From an uncultured Paracoccaceae bacterium (GTDB lineage Bacteria; Pseudomonadota; Alphaproteobacteria; Rhodobacterales; Rhodobacteraceae), in the NCBI GenBank assembly GCA_947489445.1, contig CANLDN010000003.1, positions 62,001 to 126,000 of the forward strand: DNA of 64,000 nt, read 5' to 3'. A program made the position numbers and the translations under genes. Shown here one piece after another: positions 39,927-49,752 of this stretch. The notes under the pieces are model-generated. The model did not search any database, was not told where the DNA came from, and saw nothing but the letters and a program-made list of their open reading frames with translations. Numbering within the stretch: the first letter of the stretch is position 1; every line of letters begins with the position of its first letter.

Positions 39927-40982
39927 ATGATGGAGAAAAACATGAGTATTTTGAAGGGCTTGACTTTTTGTGCGAGTGCAAGTGTGGCAAGTTTTGTCTT
40001 CGCGACGACTGTCGCTGCACAGGAGTTTACGTTTTCAATCCATCACTTTTTGAGCCCGAAAGCTCCGGCTCAAACAATGCTGATTGAACCTTGGGCAAGG
40101 TCTATCGAGGAGGCGTCTGGCGGTCGTATCGCTTTCGAAATCTTTCCTGCCATGTCGCTTGGCGGCACACCGCCCGAGCTGTATAGCCAAGTGCGTGATG
40201 GTGTTGCAGATGTTGTCTGGACAGTGCCTGGGTATACACCAGGAACCTTCCCCCGTACCGAAGTGTTTGAGTTGCCGGGCATTCATCTAAGCGATGCACG
40301 TGCAACCAACCTTGCCATTCAGGATTTGATGGAAATCTTGCTACCCGACTATGTGGGTATACACCCGCTACTTGTGCATGTGCATGCTGGTAACGCCCTT
40401 CATTTCAGCGACGGAAGCGTGAGCAGCCTTGCTGAATTTGAAGGTCTGAAGATACGTAGCCCCTCACGGACTGGCGCTTGGATGGTGGAAGAACTGGGCG
40501 CTGAACCTGTTGGCATGCCTGTGCCCGCGCTCCCGCAGGCATTGTCACGGGGCACGGTCGACGCCGGCTTGGTTCCATTCGAAGTCGCTATTCCGCTTGG
40601 ACTTGCTGATTTGACATCTGGTTCCGTTGAAATGGCAGACGGCGCACGGTTTGGAACGTCTACATTTCTGTTTGCGATGAACCTTGATAGCTATAACTCT
40701 CTGCCAGAAGATTTGCGCAAGATTATTGACGATCACTCAGGCGCTGCAATTGCCGCCGAAATGGGTGAGGCTTGGAACAATATCGAGCCAGTCGGCATTC
40801 AGCGGGCTTTGGACGCTGGAAATGACGTGACGCAGCTCACACCAGAGGCAACGGCCGAGTTTGCGGCACCGTTCGACGCGACTGTCCAACGTTGGGTCGA
40901 AGAAGCTGCCATTGTCGGTATCGACGCAGAGGCCCTTCTTGGTAGCGCACGTACAACGATTGCGGAATATACTAGGCAATAG
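39927..40982 (+). CDS. TRAP transporter substrate-binding protein
   Basis: FSIHHFLSPKAPAQTMLIEPWARSIEEASGGRIAFEIFPAMSLGGTPPELYSQVRDGVADVVW. Confidence 0.94.
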   Translation: MMEKNMSILKGLTFCASASVASFVFATTVAAQEFTFSIHHFLSPKAPAQTMLIEPWARSIEEASGGRIAFEIFPAMSLGGTPPELYSQVRDGVADVVWTVPGYTPGTFPRTEVFELPGIHLSDARATNLAIQDLMEILLPDYVGIHPLLVHVHAGNALHFSDGSVSSLAEFEGLKIRSPSRTGAWMVEELGAEPVGMPVPALPQALSRGTVDAGLVPFEVAIPLGLADLTSGSVEMADGARFGTSTFLFAMNLDSYNSLPEDLRKIIDDHSGAAIAAEMGEAWNNIEPVGIQRALDAGNDVTQLTPEATAEFAAPFDATVQRWVEEAAIVGIDAEALLGSARTTIAEYTRQ

Positions 40983-41092
40983 ATAGTGGTGGTTTTCTGC
41001 TTGCCGATCATCGCAAGGCGTTCCAACTGGCTATGAAAATGAGACCGGGTCTCTATCCCATGGCGACCAGCATTTCGTAGTTTAGTGAGGTA

Positions 41093-41611
41093 GTGCAAGT
41101 GTCAGCCAAGTTTCTTCTCATTCGACTAATCCACGGGTGGGCTCTGCTCGGCGGTGCGTTGCTGCTAATGATCGTTGCAGTGACTGCGGTCAATGCAGCC
41201 GGGTTCACTGCCAACACAATTGCGCGGATGTGGGGGGGCAACGTCTCTGGTTTGCCGGGCTACGAGGAAGCGGTCCAAATGCTGGTGGGAGTGGCGGCCT
41301 TTATGATGTTTCCTTACGCGCAGCTTTACCGCGCCCACGCGGCTGTTGATGTGGTCATGCAGCAAGCGCCAGCATGGGCCAATCGGAGCGTCACAGTCTT
41401 GTCGGGCGTCGTGCTTGCCACTCTGTTGGTTTGGATGGCGTGGATGTTGACGCAAGGCACATTGCAAGTCCGATCAGACCGTATCGAAACCACTGTTTTG
41501 GGGTGGCCTGTTTGGATTTTCATGCCTTTTGCCGTGATGTCTTGCCTGCTTTGGGCAGCCGCTGTCATTCTGGACATCGTAGCACCGACGGAGACGCCGG
41601 ATGGAGCGTGA
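41093..41611 (+). CDS. TRAP transporter small permease
   Basis: Four TM segments; located between DctP- and DctM-like genes; GTG start. Confidence 0.9.
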   Translation: MQVSAKFLLIRLIHGWALLGGALLLMIVAVTAVNAAGFTANTIARMWGGNVSGLPGYEEAVQMLVGVAAFMMFPYAQLYRAHAAVDVVMQQAPAWANRSVTVLSGVVLATLLVWMAWMLTQGTLQVRSDRIETTVLGWPVWIFMPFAVMSCLLWAAAVILDIVAPTETPDGA

Positions 41612-42983
41612 ACTCATCGGTGTCTACGGCCTCGTGGCGCTGTTTGTTCTGATCATGTTACGCATCCCTGTGGCACTCGCAATGCTGCTGACCGGGATTG
41701 TCGGAACTTGGGTGTTGAGCCTCGTTTCTCCGTTCATCAAGTTCGGCCCTTACCTGCTGCAATTCAAGACAGCGCTTTGGAATTCGGTCGCCAACTACGA
41801 TCTTTCGGTTGTCCCACTTTTTGTTTTGATGGGGTTTCTGGCGGCCGAAACCGGGCTCAGCCGCGACCTGTTTCAGGGACTAAGTGCGCTTACACGCAAG
41901 GTGCGGGGCGGCGTCGCCATGGCAACGATCCTCGCTTGCGCGGGCTTTGGGGCCGTAAGCGGATCGTCCATCGCAACGGCGTCAACCATGAGCCGGGTGG
42001 CCTTGCCTGAACTTCGGCGTCTCAACTACAACGAGGGACTGTCAACCGGTGTGCTTGCCGCAGGCGGCACCTTGGGCATTCTGATCCCGCCTTCAGTTGC
42101 GTTGGTCATCTATGCTATCGTCGTTGAGGCGCCGATCATCGAGATGTTCCAAGCCGCTATCATCCCCGGCATTCTGGCGGTAATTTTCTTTTTGATCGTT
42201 ATTAGGCTTCGTCTGGTACTAAATCCAAATCTGGCGCCCAGCCCCGAACCGATGAGTGCCCAAGACACGCGCCGCGCCATACGCCGCCTGCTTCCTGTTG
42301 GGCTGATTTTTGGTGCGATCATCATGGGCCTGGGTATGGGGTTCTTTACACCAACACCAGCGGCCGGTGTCGGTGTCTTCCTCATTCTGGCGTACGGGCT
42401 TTTCCTGCGTTTCGTTTCAGACGATGGGCTTACGGTTGCGCGGCTCAAGGCGGCTTTGCTCTCTACGGCCAAAACTGCATCGATGATCTATTTCATCTTG
42501 TTCTCGGCGGACATTCTGAAAGGGTTCTTTGCGCGCACCGGATTGCCGTCCGCCTTGAGCGACTGGGCAGCAGCTTCGACTATGGACCCCTACCTCATTC
42601 TGCTCGCAATGCTGGTCATCCTCATCATCCTTGGGTGCTTTATGGAAAGCCTATCCATGATCCTGGTCGTCGTGCCATTCTTCTGGCCGGTGCTTATCAA
42701 GTTGAATGGTGGCGATTGGGTTAGCGCCGAGAACGCCGCCTTTGGCATGACCACCGATGAGCTCCGCATCTGGTTTGGTATTCTCGCCCTGATCGTGGTT
42801 GAGCTTGGGCTGATTACGCCGCCTGTCGGTCTCAACGTCTTCGTCATTAAGTCCTTCTCACCCGAGACCGGACTCGGCGTCATTTTTCGCGGCGTGGCGC
42901 CCTTTTTTGCAATTGAGCTTATTCGGGTCGCAGTGCTGCTATTGTTACCCATTTTGTCTCTTTACCTGCCACGTCTTCTCTAG
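41601..42983 (+). CDS. TRAP transporter large permease
   Basis: VPLFVLMGFLAAETGLSRDLFQGLSALTRKVRGGVAMATILACAGFGAVSGSSIATA. Confidence 0.95.
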   Translation: MERELIGVYGLVALFVLIMLRIPVALAMLLTGIVGTWVLSLVSPFIKFGPYLLQFKTALWNSVANYDLSVVPLFVLMGFLAAETGLSRDLFQGLSALTRKVRGGVAMATILACAGFGAVSGSSIATASTMSRVALPELRRLNYNEGLSTGVLAAGGTLGILIPPSVALVIYAIVVEAPIIEMFQAAIIPGILAVIFFLIVIRLRLVLNPNLAPSPEPMSAQDTRRAIRRLLPVGLIFGAIIMGLGMGFFTPTPAAGVGVFLILAYGLFLRFVSDDGLTVARLKAALLSTAKTASMIYFILFSADILKGFFARTGLPSALSDWAAASTMDPYLILLAMLVILIILGCFMESLSMILVVVPFFWPVLIKLNGGDWVSAENAAFGMTTDELRIWFGILALIVVELGLITPPVGLNVFVIKSFSPETGLGVIFRGVAPFFAIELIRVAVLLLLPILSLYLPRLL

Positions 42984-42995
42984 GGGCCCACAGAC

Positions 42996-44180
42996 ATGAC
43001 GCATACGCATACGACGCAAGTCTGCATCATCGGGTCCGGGCCGAGTGGCCTTTTATTGGCGCAACTTCTTGCGCAAGCCGGGATCGATACGATTGTCCTC
43101 GACCGTCAGGACCGCGCCTATATCGAAGGCCGTATCCGGGCTGGCGTTCTGGAACAGGGAACCGTGACTGCATTGGAAGAGGCCGGCGTGGCCGACCGGC
43201 TCCATGCCGAAGGGTTGCTTCATAACGGCTTTGACTTGGCGTTTGATGGCACCCGTCACCGGATCGATCTTGCCGGGCTGACGGGAAGCTCTGTTATGGT
43301 TTACGGCCAAACCGAGGTGACAAAGGACCTTTTCAACGCCCGCCAAACAGAGGGGCAGGCGTTCTTTTTTAATGTTGAAGATGTCGTTCCGGCTGATCTC
43401 AAGTCGGACACACCCACCGTCCGGTTCCGGCAAAGTGGCGAAGATCACGTCATTTCTTGCGATTATATCGCAGGCTGCGACGGTTTTCGCGGCGTTTCCC
43501 GCGCGGCGATCCCGTCCGATATTCTCCGGACTTTCGAACGTGTTTATCCTTTCGGGTGGCTCGGTATCCTTGTTGAAAAGCCCCCGGTCAGTGACGAGCT
43601 TATCTATGCCAATCACGCGAATGGTTTCGCCTTGGCTTCGATGCGCTCCGAAACACGCAGCCGCTACTACATTCAATGCGATGTGCAAGACGATGTGTCT
43701 GACTGGAGCGATGATCGGTTCTGGGAAGAGTTCGCAGTCCGGCTTGGCTCCGATACTGCCGCCAATCTGCAAACCGGCCAGTCCTTTGAAAAGTCTATCG
43801 CGCCACTGCGTTCTTTCGTTGCCGAACCGATGCGCTACGGCAGTCTGTTCCTTGCTGGTGACGCTGCGCATATTGTACCGCCAACCGGCGCGAAGGGCCT
43901 TAACCTTGCTGTGGCGGATATTCGAATCCTTTCTCGCGCGCTGATCGAACATTACGCGGCCAGCAATGATCACTATCTCCAAACCTATTCGGAAACCGTG
44001 CTCCGACGGGTCTGGAAGGTCGAGCGTTTTTCTTGGCAGCTCTCCACGCTGATGCACCAGTTTCCCGAAAATTCACCCTTTGAGAAGAGGATGCAGCGCG
44101 CAGAGTTTGACTATATCGCCTCTTCTGAGGCAGCCTCAAAGGCGATCGCCGAGAATTACGTCGGCCTGTCGCTGGAGTAG
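42996..44180 (+). CDS. pobA: 4-hydroxybenzoate 3-monooxygenase
   Basis: VCIIGSGPSGLLLAQLLAQAGIDTIVLDRQDRAYIEGRIRAGVLEQGTV; FLAGDAAHIVPPTGAKGLNLA. Confidence 0.96.
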   Translation: MTHTHTTQVCIIGSGPSGLLLAQLLAQAGIDTIVLDRQDRAYIEGRIRAGVLEQGTVTALEEAGVADRLHAEGLLHNGFDLAFDGTRHRIDLAGLTGSSVMVYGQTEVTKDLFNARQTEGQAFFFNVEDVVPADLKSDTPTVRFRQSGEDHVISCDYIAGCDGFRGVSRAAIPSDILRTFERVYPFGWLGILVEKPPVSDELIYANHANGFALASMRSETRSRYYIQCDVQDDVSDWSDDRFWEEFAVRLGSDTAANLQTGQSFEKSIAPLRSFVAEPMRYGSLFLAGDAAHIVPPTGAKGLNLAVADIRILSRALIEHYAASNDHYLQTYSETVLRRVWKVERFSWQLSTLMHQFPENSPFEKRMQRAEFDYIASSEAASKAIAENYVGLSLE

Positions 44181-44186
44181 CGAAAA

Positions 44187-45335
44187 ATGGACGCCGCATT
44201 CATCAATGGCGCAGTGATCGCCTATCGCCACCGTCCTGGCTTGGGACGCACCATCGTGTTTGCCAATTCCCTTGGCAGCGATCAGAGCATCTGGGACAAG
44301 GTCATCGCAGCTTTGCCGCTGGGCTACGGCGTCCTGACCTACGACCTGCGAGGGCATGGGCAAAGTGGCGGCGAAGCTGACAATATCGAAGGACTGGCTG
44401 ACGATGTAAGCCAGTTGATCGACCAGCTTGGCCTCAAGGATGTGCTGTTTTGTGGTGTTTCGGTTGGCGGGATGATTGGGCAGGTTTTGGCCGCGTGTCG
44501 CCGTGACGTGGTGCGTGCGGTGGTGCTATGTAATACGGCATCGCAAATCGGAACGGCAGAGCGCTGGAACACGCGCATCAGTGCGGTTGAAGACCACGGA
44601 GTCGCTGGCATTGCGGCCGACATTGTCGAAACCTGGTTCGGTCCGGATTATGCATCCCAAAGCGACCGGATCGCTTTGCATCAAACGATGGTCGCCCGCA
44701 CCTGCAACGCCGGTTATCTCGCTGCCTGCCGCGCGATCCGCGATGCTGACCTGCGAGAAACCGCTGCAGGCATCACAGCGCCGGTGCTTTGCGTCGGCGG
44801 GACCCATGACAAATCGGTCCCCGCGGAGGCAGTTGAAAGCCTTTCACTGTCCATCCCGGGCGCGACACTGCATATGATGGAGGGTATCGGCCACTTGCCC
44901 TGCCTTGAGTTGCCGGAACACTTGGCAGTACTTATCGCCGCGTTCGACCCGCGCGAAAGGGATGCGGAAATAGCAGGCATGACGATCCGTCGCGCTGTCT
45001 TGGGCCATGCGCATGTGGACAGGGCCAAAGCCAACACCGGCATGCTCGATCAAGCGTTCCAGTCGTTGATCACAACAGGCGCATGGGGCCAGGTTTGGTC
45101 TAGCCCCGCAATCTCCGCCCGTGACCGGTCGATGCTGACACTGGCGCTTCTTGCGGCCACCGGGAATTTTGAGGAAATCCCCATGCACATTCGCGCGACG
45201 GCCAGAACCGGTGCGACAGTGCACGACATCGCGGAAGCATTTCAACATGTTGCCATCTATGCCGGTGTTCCGCGGGCCAATCACGCATTGAAAGTCGCAA
45301 AAAAGACCTTGGCGGAAATGGCAGAAAATGACTGA
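44187..45335 (+). CDS. pcaL: Fused 3-oxoadipate enol-lactonase / 4-carboxymuconolactone decarboxylase
   Basis: N-terminal alpha/beta hydrolase (GVSVGGMIGQ) and C-terminal CMD domain (ISARDRSMLTLALLAATGNFEEIPMHI). Confidence 0.92.
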   Translation: MDAAFINGAVIAYRHRPGLGRTIVFANSLGSDQSIWDKVIAALPLGYGVLTYDLRGHGQSGGEADNIEGLADDVSQLIDQLGLKDVLFCGVSVGGMIGQVLAACRRDVVRAVVLCNTASQIGTAERWNTRISAVEDHGVAGIAADIVETWFGPDYASQSDRIALHQTMVARTCNAGYLAACRAIRDADLRETAAGITAPVLCVGGTHDKSVPAEAVESLSLSIPGATLHMMEGIGHLPCLELPEHLAVLIAAFDPRERDAEIAGMTIRRAVLGHAHVDRAKANTGMLDQAFQSLITTGAWGQVWSSPAISARDRSMLTLALLAATGNFEEIPMHIRATARTGATVHDIAEAFQHVAIYAGVPRANHALKVAKKTLAEMAEND

Positions 45336-46053
45336 GGCACCGTTCAACGCCCGTGACCTGTCCTGGCATCCGCCCGCATTCTTCGAAGGATATCGGTCGA
45401 CACATCTGCGCGCACCACAAAGGCCGCTATTGCAAATGCCGCAAACCGAAACTGAGCTTACTGGGCCGACCTTTGGTCGACGTGACCTTGGACCGCGCGA
45501 CAACGATCTTATCACAAATTACGCCGCACCGGGCGAAACAGCACAAGGCCCGCGCATCATCGTGCACGGTACTTTGCAGGACGAAAACGGCCGCGCCGTG
45601 CCAGGCAAATTGATCGAAGTTTGGCAAGCCAACGCTGGCGGACGGTATCGCCATGTCAATGATGGCTATCTTGCGCCTCTGGACCCCAATTTCGGCGGTT
45701 GCGGGCGCTGTTTGACCGACGACACGGGGCGCTATAGCTTCCGTACGATTCTGCCTGGTCCCTATCCATGGCCCAATGGCGGGAACAACTGGCGCCCCGC
45801 GCATATCCATTTCTCTGTTTTTGGCGACGGCTTTGCACAACGACTGATCACGCAGATGTATTTTGAGGGTGACCCTCATATCGCGCTGTGCCCCATTGTG
45901 CAGGCCATTCCGACCGATGATGCAATTGACCGGCTGGTCGCGCGGCTTGATATGCAGCGAACCATTCCAATGGATATCCGTGCCTATCGTTTTGATATCG
46001 TCCTACGTGGCCGGCAGGCGACGATCTTTGAAAACCAGATGGAGGGCATGTGA
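45328..46053 (+). CDS. pcaH: Protocatechuate 3,4-dioxygenase subunit beta
   Basis: GKLIEVWQANAGGRYRH; FRTILPGPYPWPNGGNNWRPAHIHFSVFG. Confidence 0.96.
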   Translation: MTEAPFNARDLSWHPPAFFEGYRSTHLRAPQRPLLQMPQTETELTGPTFGRRDLGPRDNDLITNYAAPGETAQGPRIIVHGTLQDENGRAVPGKLIEVWQANAGGRYRHVNDGYLAPLDPNFGGCGRCLTDDTGRYSFRTILPGPYPWPNGGNNWRPAHIHFSVFGDGFAQRLITQMYFEGDPHIALCPIVQAIPTDDAIDRLVARLDMQRTIPMDIRAYRFDIVLRGRQATIFENQMEGM

Positions 46054-46598
46054 TGCCGTTGAAGGAAAGCCCCTCCCAGACTGCGGGACCTTACGTGCAT
46101 ATTGGCTGCACACCGCAAATAGCGGGGCTGGAACAGCGCGGGATAGGCGACCAATTGGGTACCGCCATGGTATCCGAGGGGCACGGCAGCCTGACACTTC
46201 GCATAACTGTCCTAGATGGTGCTGGCGAACCCGTCAAAGACGCTTTGATCGAAATCTGGCAAGCTGACCCGAACGGCAGTTACACGCCGTCGGATAGGTT
46301 TCAAAACTGGGGTCGGCAGGCGTCGGACCTGTCCACCGGGGTCGCGCAGTTTGAGACACACAAGCCGGGGCGAAATGGCATGCAAGCGCCTCATGTCCTT
46401 GTGTGGATCGCGGCGCGTGGTATCAACCTTGGGCTGACGACGCGCATATATTTTCCCGACGAAGATAACACATCTGACCCCGTCTTGGCGCGGGCTGGCG
46501 AACGGGCTGATACTCTGGTCGCACGGCAAACTGCGGGTGGATACAAACATACCATACGGTTGCAAGGCGAAAACGAAACGGTGTTCTTCGATGTCTAA
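46053..46598 (+). CDS. pcaG: Protocatechuate 3,4-dioxygenase subunit alpha
   Basis: ESPSQTAGPYVHIG; DALIEIWQADPNGSY; PHVLVWIAARGINLGLTTRIYFPDE. Confidence 0.95.
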   Translation: MPLKESPSQTAGPYVHIGCTPQIAGLEQRGIGDQLGTAMVSEGHGSLTLRITVLDGAGEPVKDALIEIWQADPNGSYTPSDRFQNWGRQASDLSTGVAQFETHKPGRNGMQAPHVLVWIAARGINLGLTTRIYFPDEDNTSDPVLARAGERADTLVARQTAGGYKHTIRLQGENETVFFDV

Positions 46599-46887
46599 TT
46601 CTACTGGAAAGCCTTGTATCCTTTGCTGCGCCATCACCGGATCGCTGCCGCGAAAGTCCGACAACCCCGCCGTTCCAATCAGCGTGACCGAGCAAATCGA
46701 AAGCAGCCACGCTGTATTCGGTGCTGGGGCCATCATTGTCCACGCACATGTCAGGCTTTACAAGACTACGCTGGCACCCTCCAACGCAGCACGCATCGCC
46801 CGCGCGGCAGAACTGCGCGCGAAGTGTCAACACCCCGTCGTCGGCCCGATTGAGGCGCCGGCCATACTTGGTCTTCGATCCGCATGA
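46591..46887 (+). pseudogene. Internally deleted beta-keto acid cleavage enzyme (BKACE/DUF849), 98 aa remaining
   Basis: N-terminal half matches BKACE start (KPCILCCAITGS...AIIVHAHVR) and C-terminal half matches BKACE end (TLAPSNAARIARAAELRAK...PIEAPAILGL); central barrel missing. Confidence 0.75.
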
Positions 46888-47942
46888 TCGACATTGCAAC
46901 CCATCCGTGGATGAGTGGCCTGTTGGGCGATGAGGAGATGGCTGATATCTTCCGGCCTGAAACAGAGTTGAAACGGCTGTTGAAGATTGAAGCGGCTTGG
47001 ACGCGGGCCTTGGGCGAAATCGACGGTAACGAAACCTCAGATCGCATCGCAGCATTGATCGAGACCGCGCCCGTTGATCCGAACGCCCTCAAGGCAGGCA
47101 TGACAGCAGACGGCGTGCCGATACGGACGCTGGTGCGGATCTTGCGGGACCATGTCGGGCCAGATCAAGCGATGCGTGTTCATAAAGGGCTGACATCGCA
47201 GGATGTGGTGGATACCAGCCTTGTCCTTGCGCTGAAGCGGGTCCTGTCTCTTCTTGGTACAAGACTTGAGACGCTGGATCAGCGACTTGCAGATAAGCAA
47301 CGCGCGTTTGGCAATCGATCTATGACAGCCTTCACGCGGATGCAGCCTGCCTTGGAAACGTCGGTGCAAGAGGTCGTGGGCAGGTGGCGGCAGCCGCTGG
47401 CGGATCTGATCCCGGATACCCGCGATGCGCAAAACAAGGTTGGTATCTTGCAATGGGGTGGCCCCATTGGCGTGCGTGACCATATTCAAGCGGACGCACT
47501 CGGCGCGACCTTTGCACGACATCTTGGTCTCAGAGATCCGGGAAAGGCGTGGCACACAGATCGCACGGTTATTCAGGAGGCCGCCCAGATTTTCTCACGT
47601 ATCGCTACTGCAACCGGCAAGATCGGGGAAGACGTTGCCCTGTTGGCCCTGGCCGGCTCTGACAATATCATATTGGAAGGTGGGGGTTCGTCGGCCATGC
47701 CACACAAGAACAACCCGGTAAAAGCTGAAGCGCTTGTCGCGTTGGCGGATTTTGCCGCAGTGCTTGGGGCGAGTATGATACGCTCGGCACGCCATGAAGG
47801 CTTCCGATCAGGCCGCGCTTGGACCCTTGAATGGCTGACGCTTCCGCAATTGTGTGTCGTAGCTGGCGCAGGAGCCAGATTGACAGAGCATCTTCTGAAT
47901 GACGTTACCTCTTTAGGTGCGGCTTTGGAGGTGCGTGACTGA
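46884..47942 (+). CDS. pcaB: 3-carboxy-cis,cis-muconate cycloisomerase
   Basis: Lyase-1 superfamily; GGGSSAMPHKNNPVKAEALVALADFAA signature in pca context. Confidence 0.9.
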   Translation: MIDIATHPWMSGLLGDEEMADIFRPETELKRLLKIEAAWTRALGEIDGNETSDRIAALIETAPVDPNALKAGMTADGVPIRTLVRILRDHVGPDQAMRVHKGLTSQDVVDTSLVLALKRVLSLLGTRLETLDQRLADKQRAFGNRSMTAFTRMQPALETSVQEVVGRWRQPLADLIPDTRDAQNKVGILQWGGPIGVRDHIQADALGATFARHLGLRDPGKAWHTDRTVIQEAAQIFSRIATATGKIGEDVALLALAGSDNIILEGGGSSAMPHKNNPVKAEALVALADFAAVLGASMIRSARHEGFRSGRAWTLEWLTLPQLCVVAGAGARLTEHLLNDVTSLGAALEVRD

Positions 47943-48529
47943 AAAGACCGAGTTGGCCGATTTCGCGACCTGATCAGCAAGTGACTGGGCTGCGCTGCAG
48001 CAATCGAAGGAACCGGCTCAGGTCCATTTTGGGCATTGTTGCATCATTCGTGCAAGAAATAGCACCGAGTACCAATGGCTTGATAAAGGCCTTAGCCGCA
48101 TTGGACGTCAACGACGGCAACGCGGACATTGATGGTAAGCACTCGTTGAACCCGACCTAACGCTGCCTGATAGGGTGATCTACTGGCGGCGGTACGGCGG
48201 GTCTGGTTCTTGCGGCCCGCTTGATCATGTTTACGCGGCGCTTCAAATATTCTAGTGCAGCGTGCTGTTCAATGGGGGCTACGCAGAGATCTGCGTATTT
48301 CGGACGGGCCCCTTACGTTCTAGTTGCGGCGCGTGCAGTCCACCACATGCCTTAACGTAAGGGCAAGGGTTCAAGGTGAATGCCACCCACTGCAAAGGCC
48401 CCATCAGGCGGCTATAGTTGATATCTTTCGTGAACACCAAGAGATGCAAGATGGCGATGCATTTCAGATTGGATTTGAAGACTTCGTAGCAATCGTCATT
48501 CATTAAACCATACGAGGGCATGCGTTGAC

Positions 48530-49040
48530 CGCTGACAAGGCCTTCCTCGATACAGCGTGCAACAGTTGTCTCGAACAGATGACGCAGCAACGCGCTCTCG
48601 CGAAAGCGCCGGGTCTTCGAGAAGGTCGAATGGTCCGGAATGCGGTCGCTCAGATCGAGACGGCAGAACCAGCGATACGCCAGGTTCAGATGCACCTCTT
48701 CGCACAACCGCCGTTCGGACCGAATGCCAAAGCAATACCCCACCAACAACATGCGGATCAGTAGTTCAGGATCGACAGATGGACGGCCAGTATGGCTGTA
48801 GAAATCTGTCAGATAGGAGCGGATACTGCTCAGGTCGATGAACCGATCAATCGACCGAAGGAGATGATTTTACGGCACATGATCTTCCAGCAAGAACTCG
48901 TAGAACAGTGCCGCCTGCGCTTCCTGCCCTGGTCCCATCATCGCCGATCCCTCCCAGCAGTTAGAAGAATTGAATCAGCAGTTCAGGCCTCGATCAAGGA
49001 AGAGTTTTTCAACAAAATAAGCCCAGAGCAGTCGCTCGGC
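48530..49040 (-). mobile_element. Decayed IS1182-like element, 5' portion
   Basis: Transposase N-terminus remnant plus upstream GAGTTTTTCAACAAAATAAG typical of terminal sequence. Confidence 0.65.
48541..48941 (-). pseudogene. IS1182-type transposase N-terminal fragment with premature stop
   Basis: MMGPGQEAQAALFYEFLLEDHVP*NHLLRSIDRFIDLSSIRSYLTDFYSHTGRPSVDPELLIRMLLVGYCFGIRSERRLCEEVHLNLAYRWFCRL; TAA at 48870-48872. Confidence 0.82.
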
Positions 49041-49320
49041 GATGACAGCACGAATGGCGGCTCTGGGCGGTTCGTTTCATCTGCCAAGTGGCTTTGGATA
49101 AGTGCGGCCAAGGACATTCATGATCGCGACGACAGGCCGCATCCCTACGGCAAACATTTGAACAGAATCTTCGTCTCCGCGCAATTAAGCGGAAAAAAAA
49201 TCTAACCAAAAAATTCAGAAAGAATCTAAACGAGCCCATCGAGAGAGGCGGGGCATGGATAGACACACACGCGCGCGGTTTTTAGGCGGGGTCCAGGCAA
49301 TCGATATGGGAAAAGGGGGT

Positions 49321-49350
49321 GGGGTCGGCGTTAGTTGCGGTCCCGACCCC
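49321..49350. other. Hairpin GGGGTCGG...CCGACCCC between IS remnant and tRNA
   Basis: 8-bp stem with 14-nt loop read directly. Confidence 0.5.
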
Positions 49351-49592
49351 CTATGTTCGCTATAGCCTTCACTACCGGATCAGGATCCAGCTTGGATTTG
49401 GGTTTGGTTGTTGTAATATTCATAGTTATGCTTTCCTGATTGGCTGCATTTCAGTAGTGGCAGATTTATCAAGGCGAACCGGAGTTAGCGAATTGAACCT
49501 ATTTGTCGAACCGGTTGGCGGTATGAATGGCGGCACAGAACGTAAACCCATGCCAGATAATCAATACAATCGATATGTTATGTAATGTGATT

Positions 49593-49668
<76 letters not shown>

Positions 49669-49752
49669 ATCTTGCAACATACACGTTGCGAGGTGCTGTC
49701 TATGCAGCGCGCCGGGCGAGATCAAGTAGAAATCACGCCTCAGCTGTTCGAT

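Noticed and set aside
43053-44057. 334-aa minus-strand ORF opposite pobA
   Set aside because: Antisense shadow of pobA.
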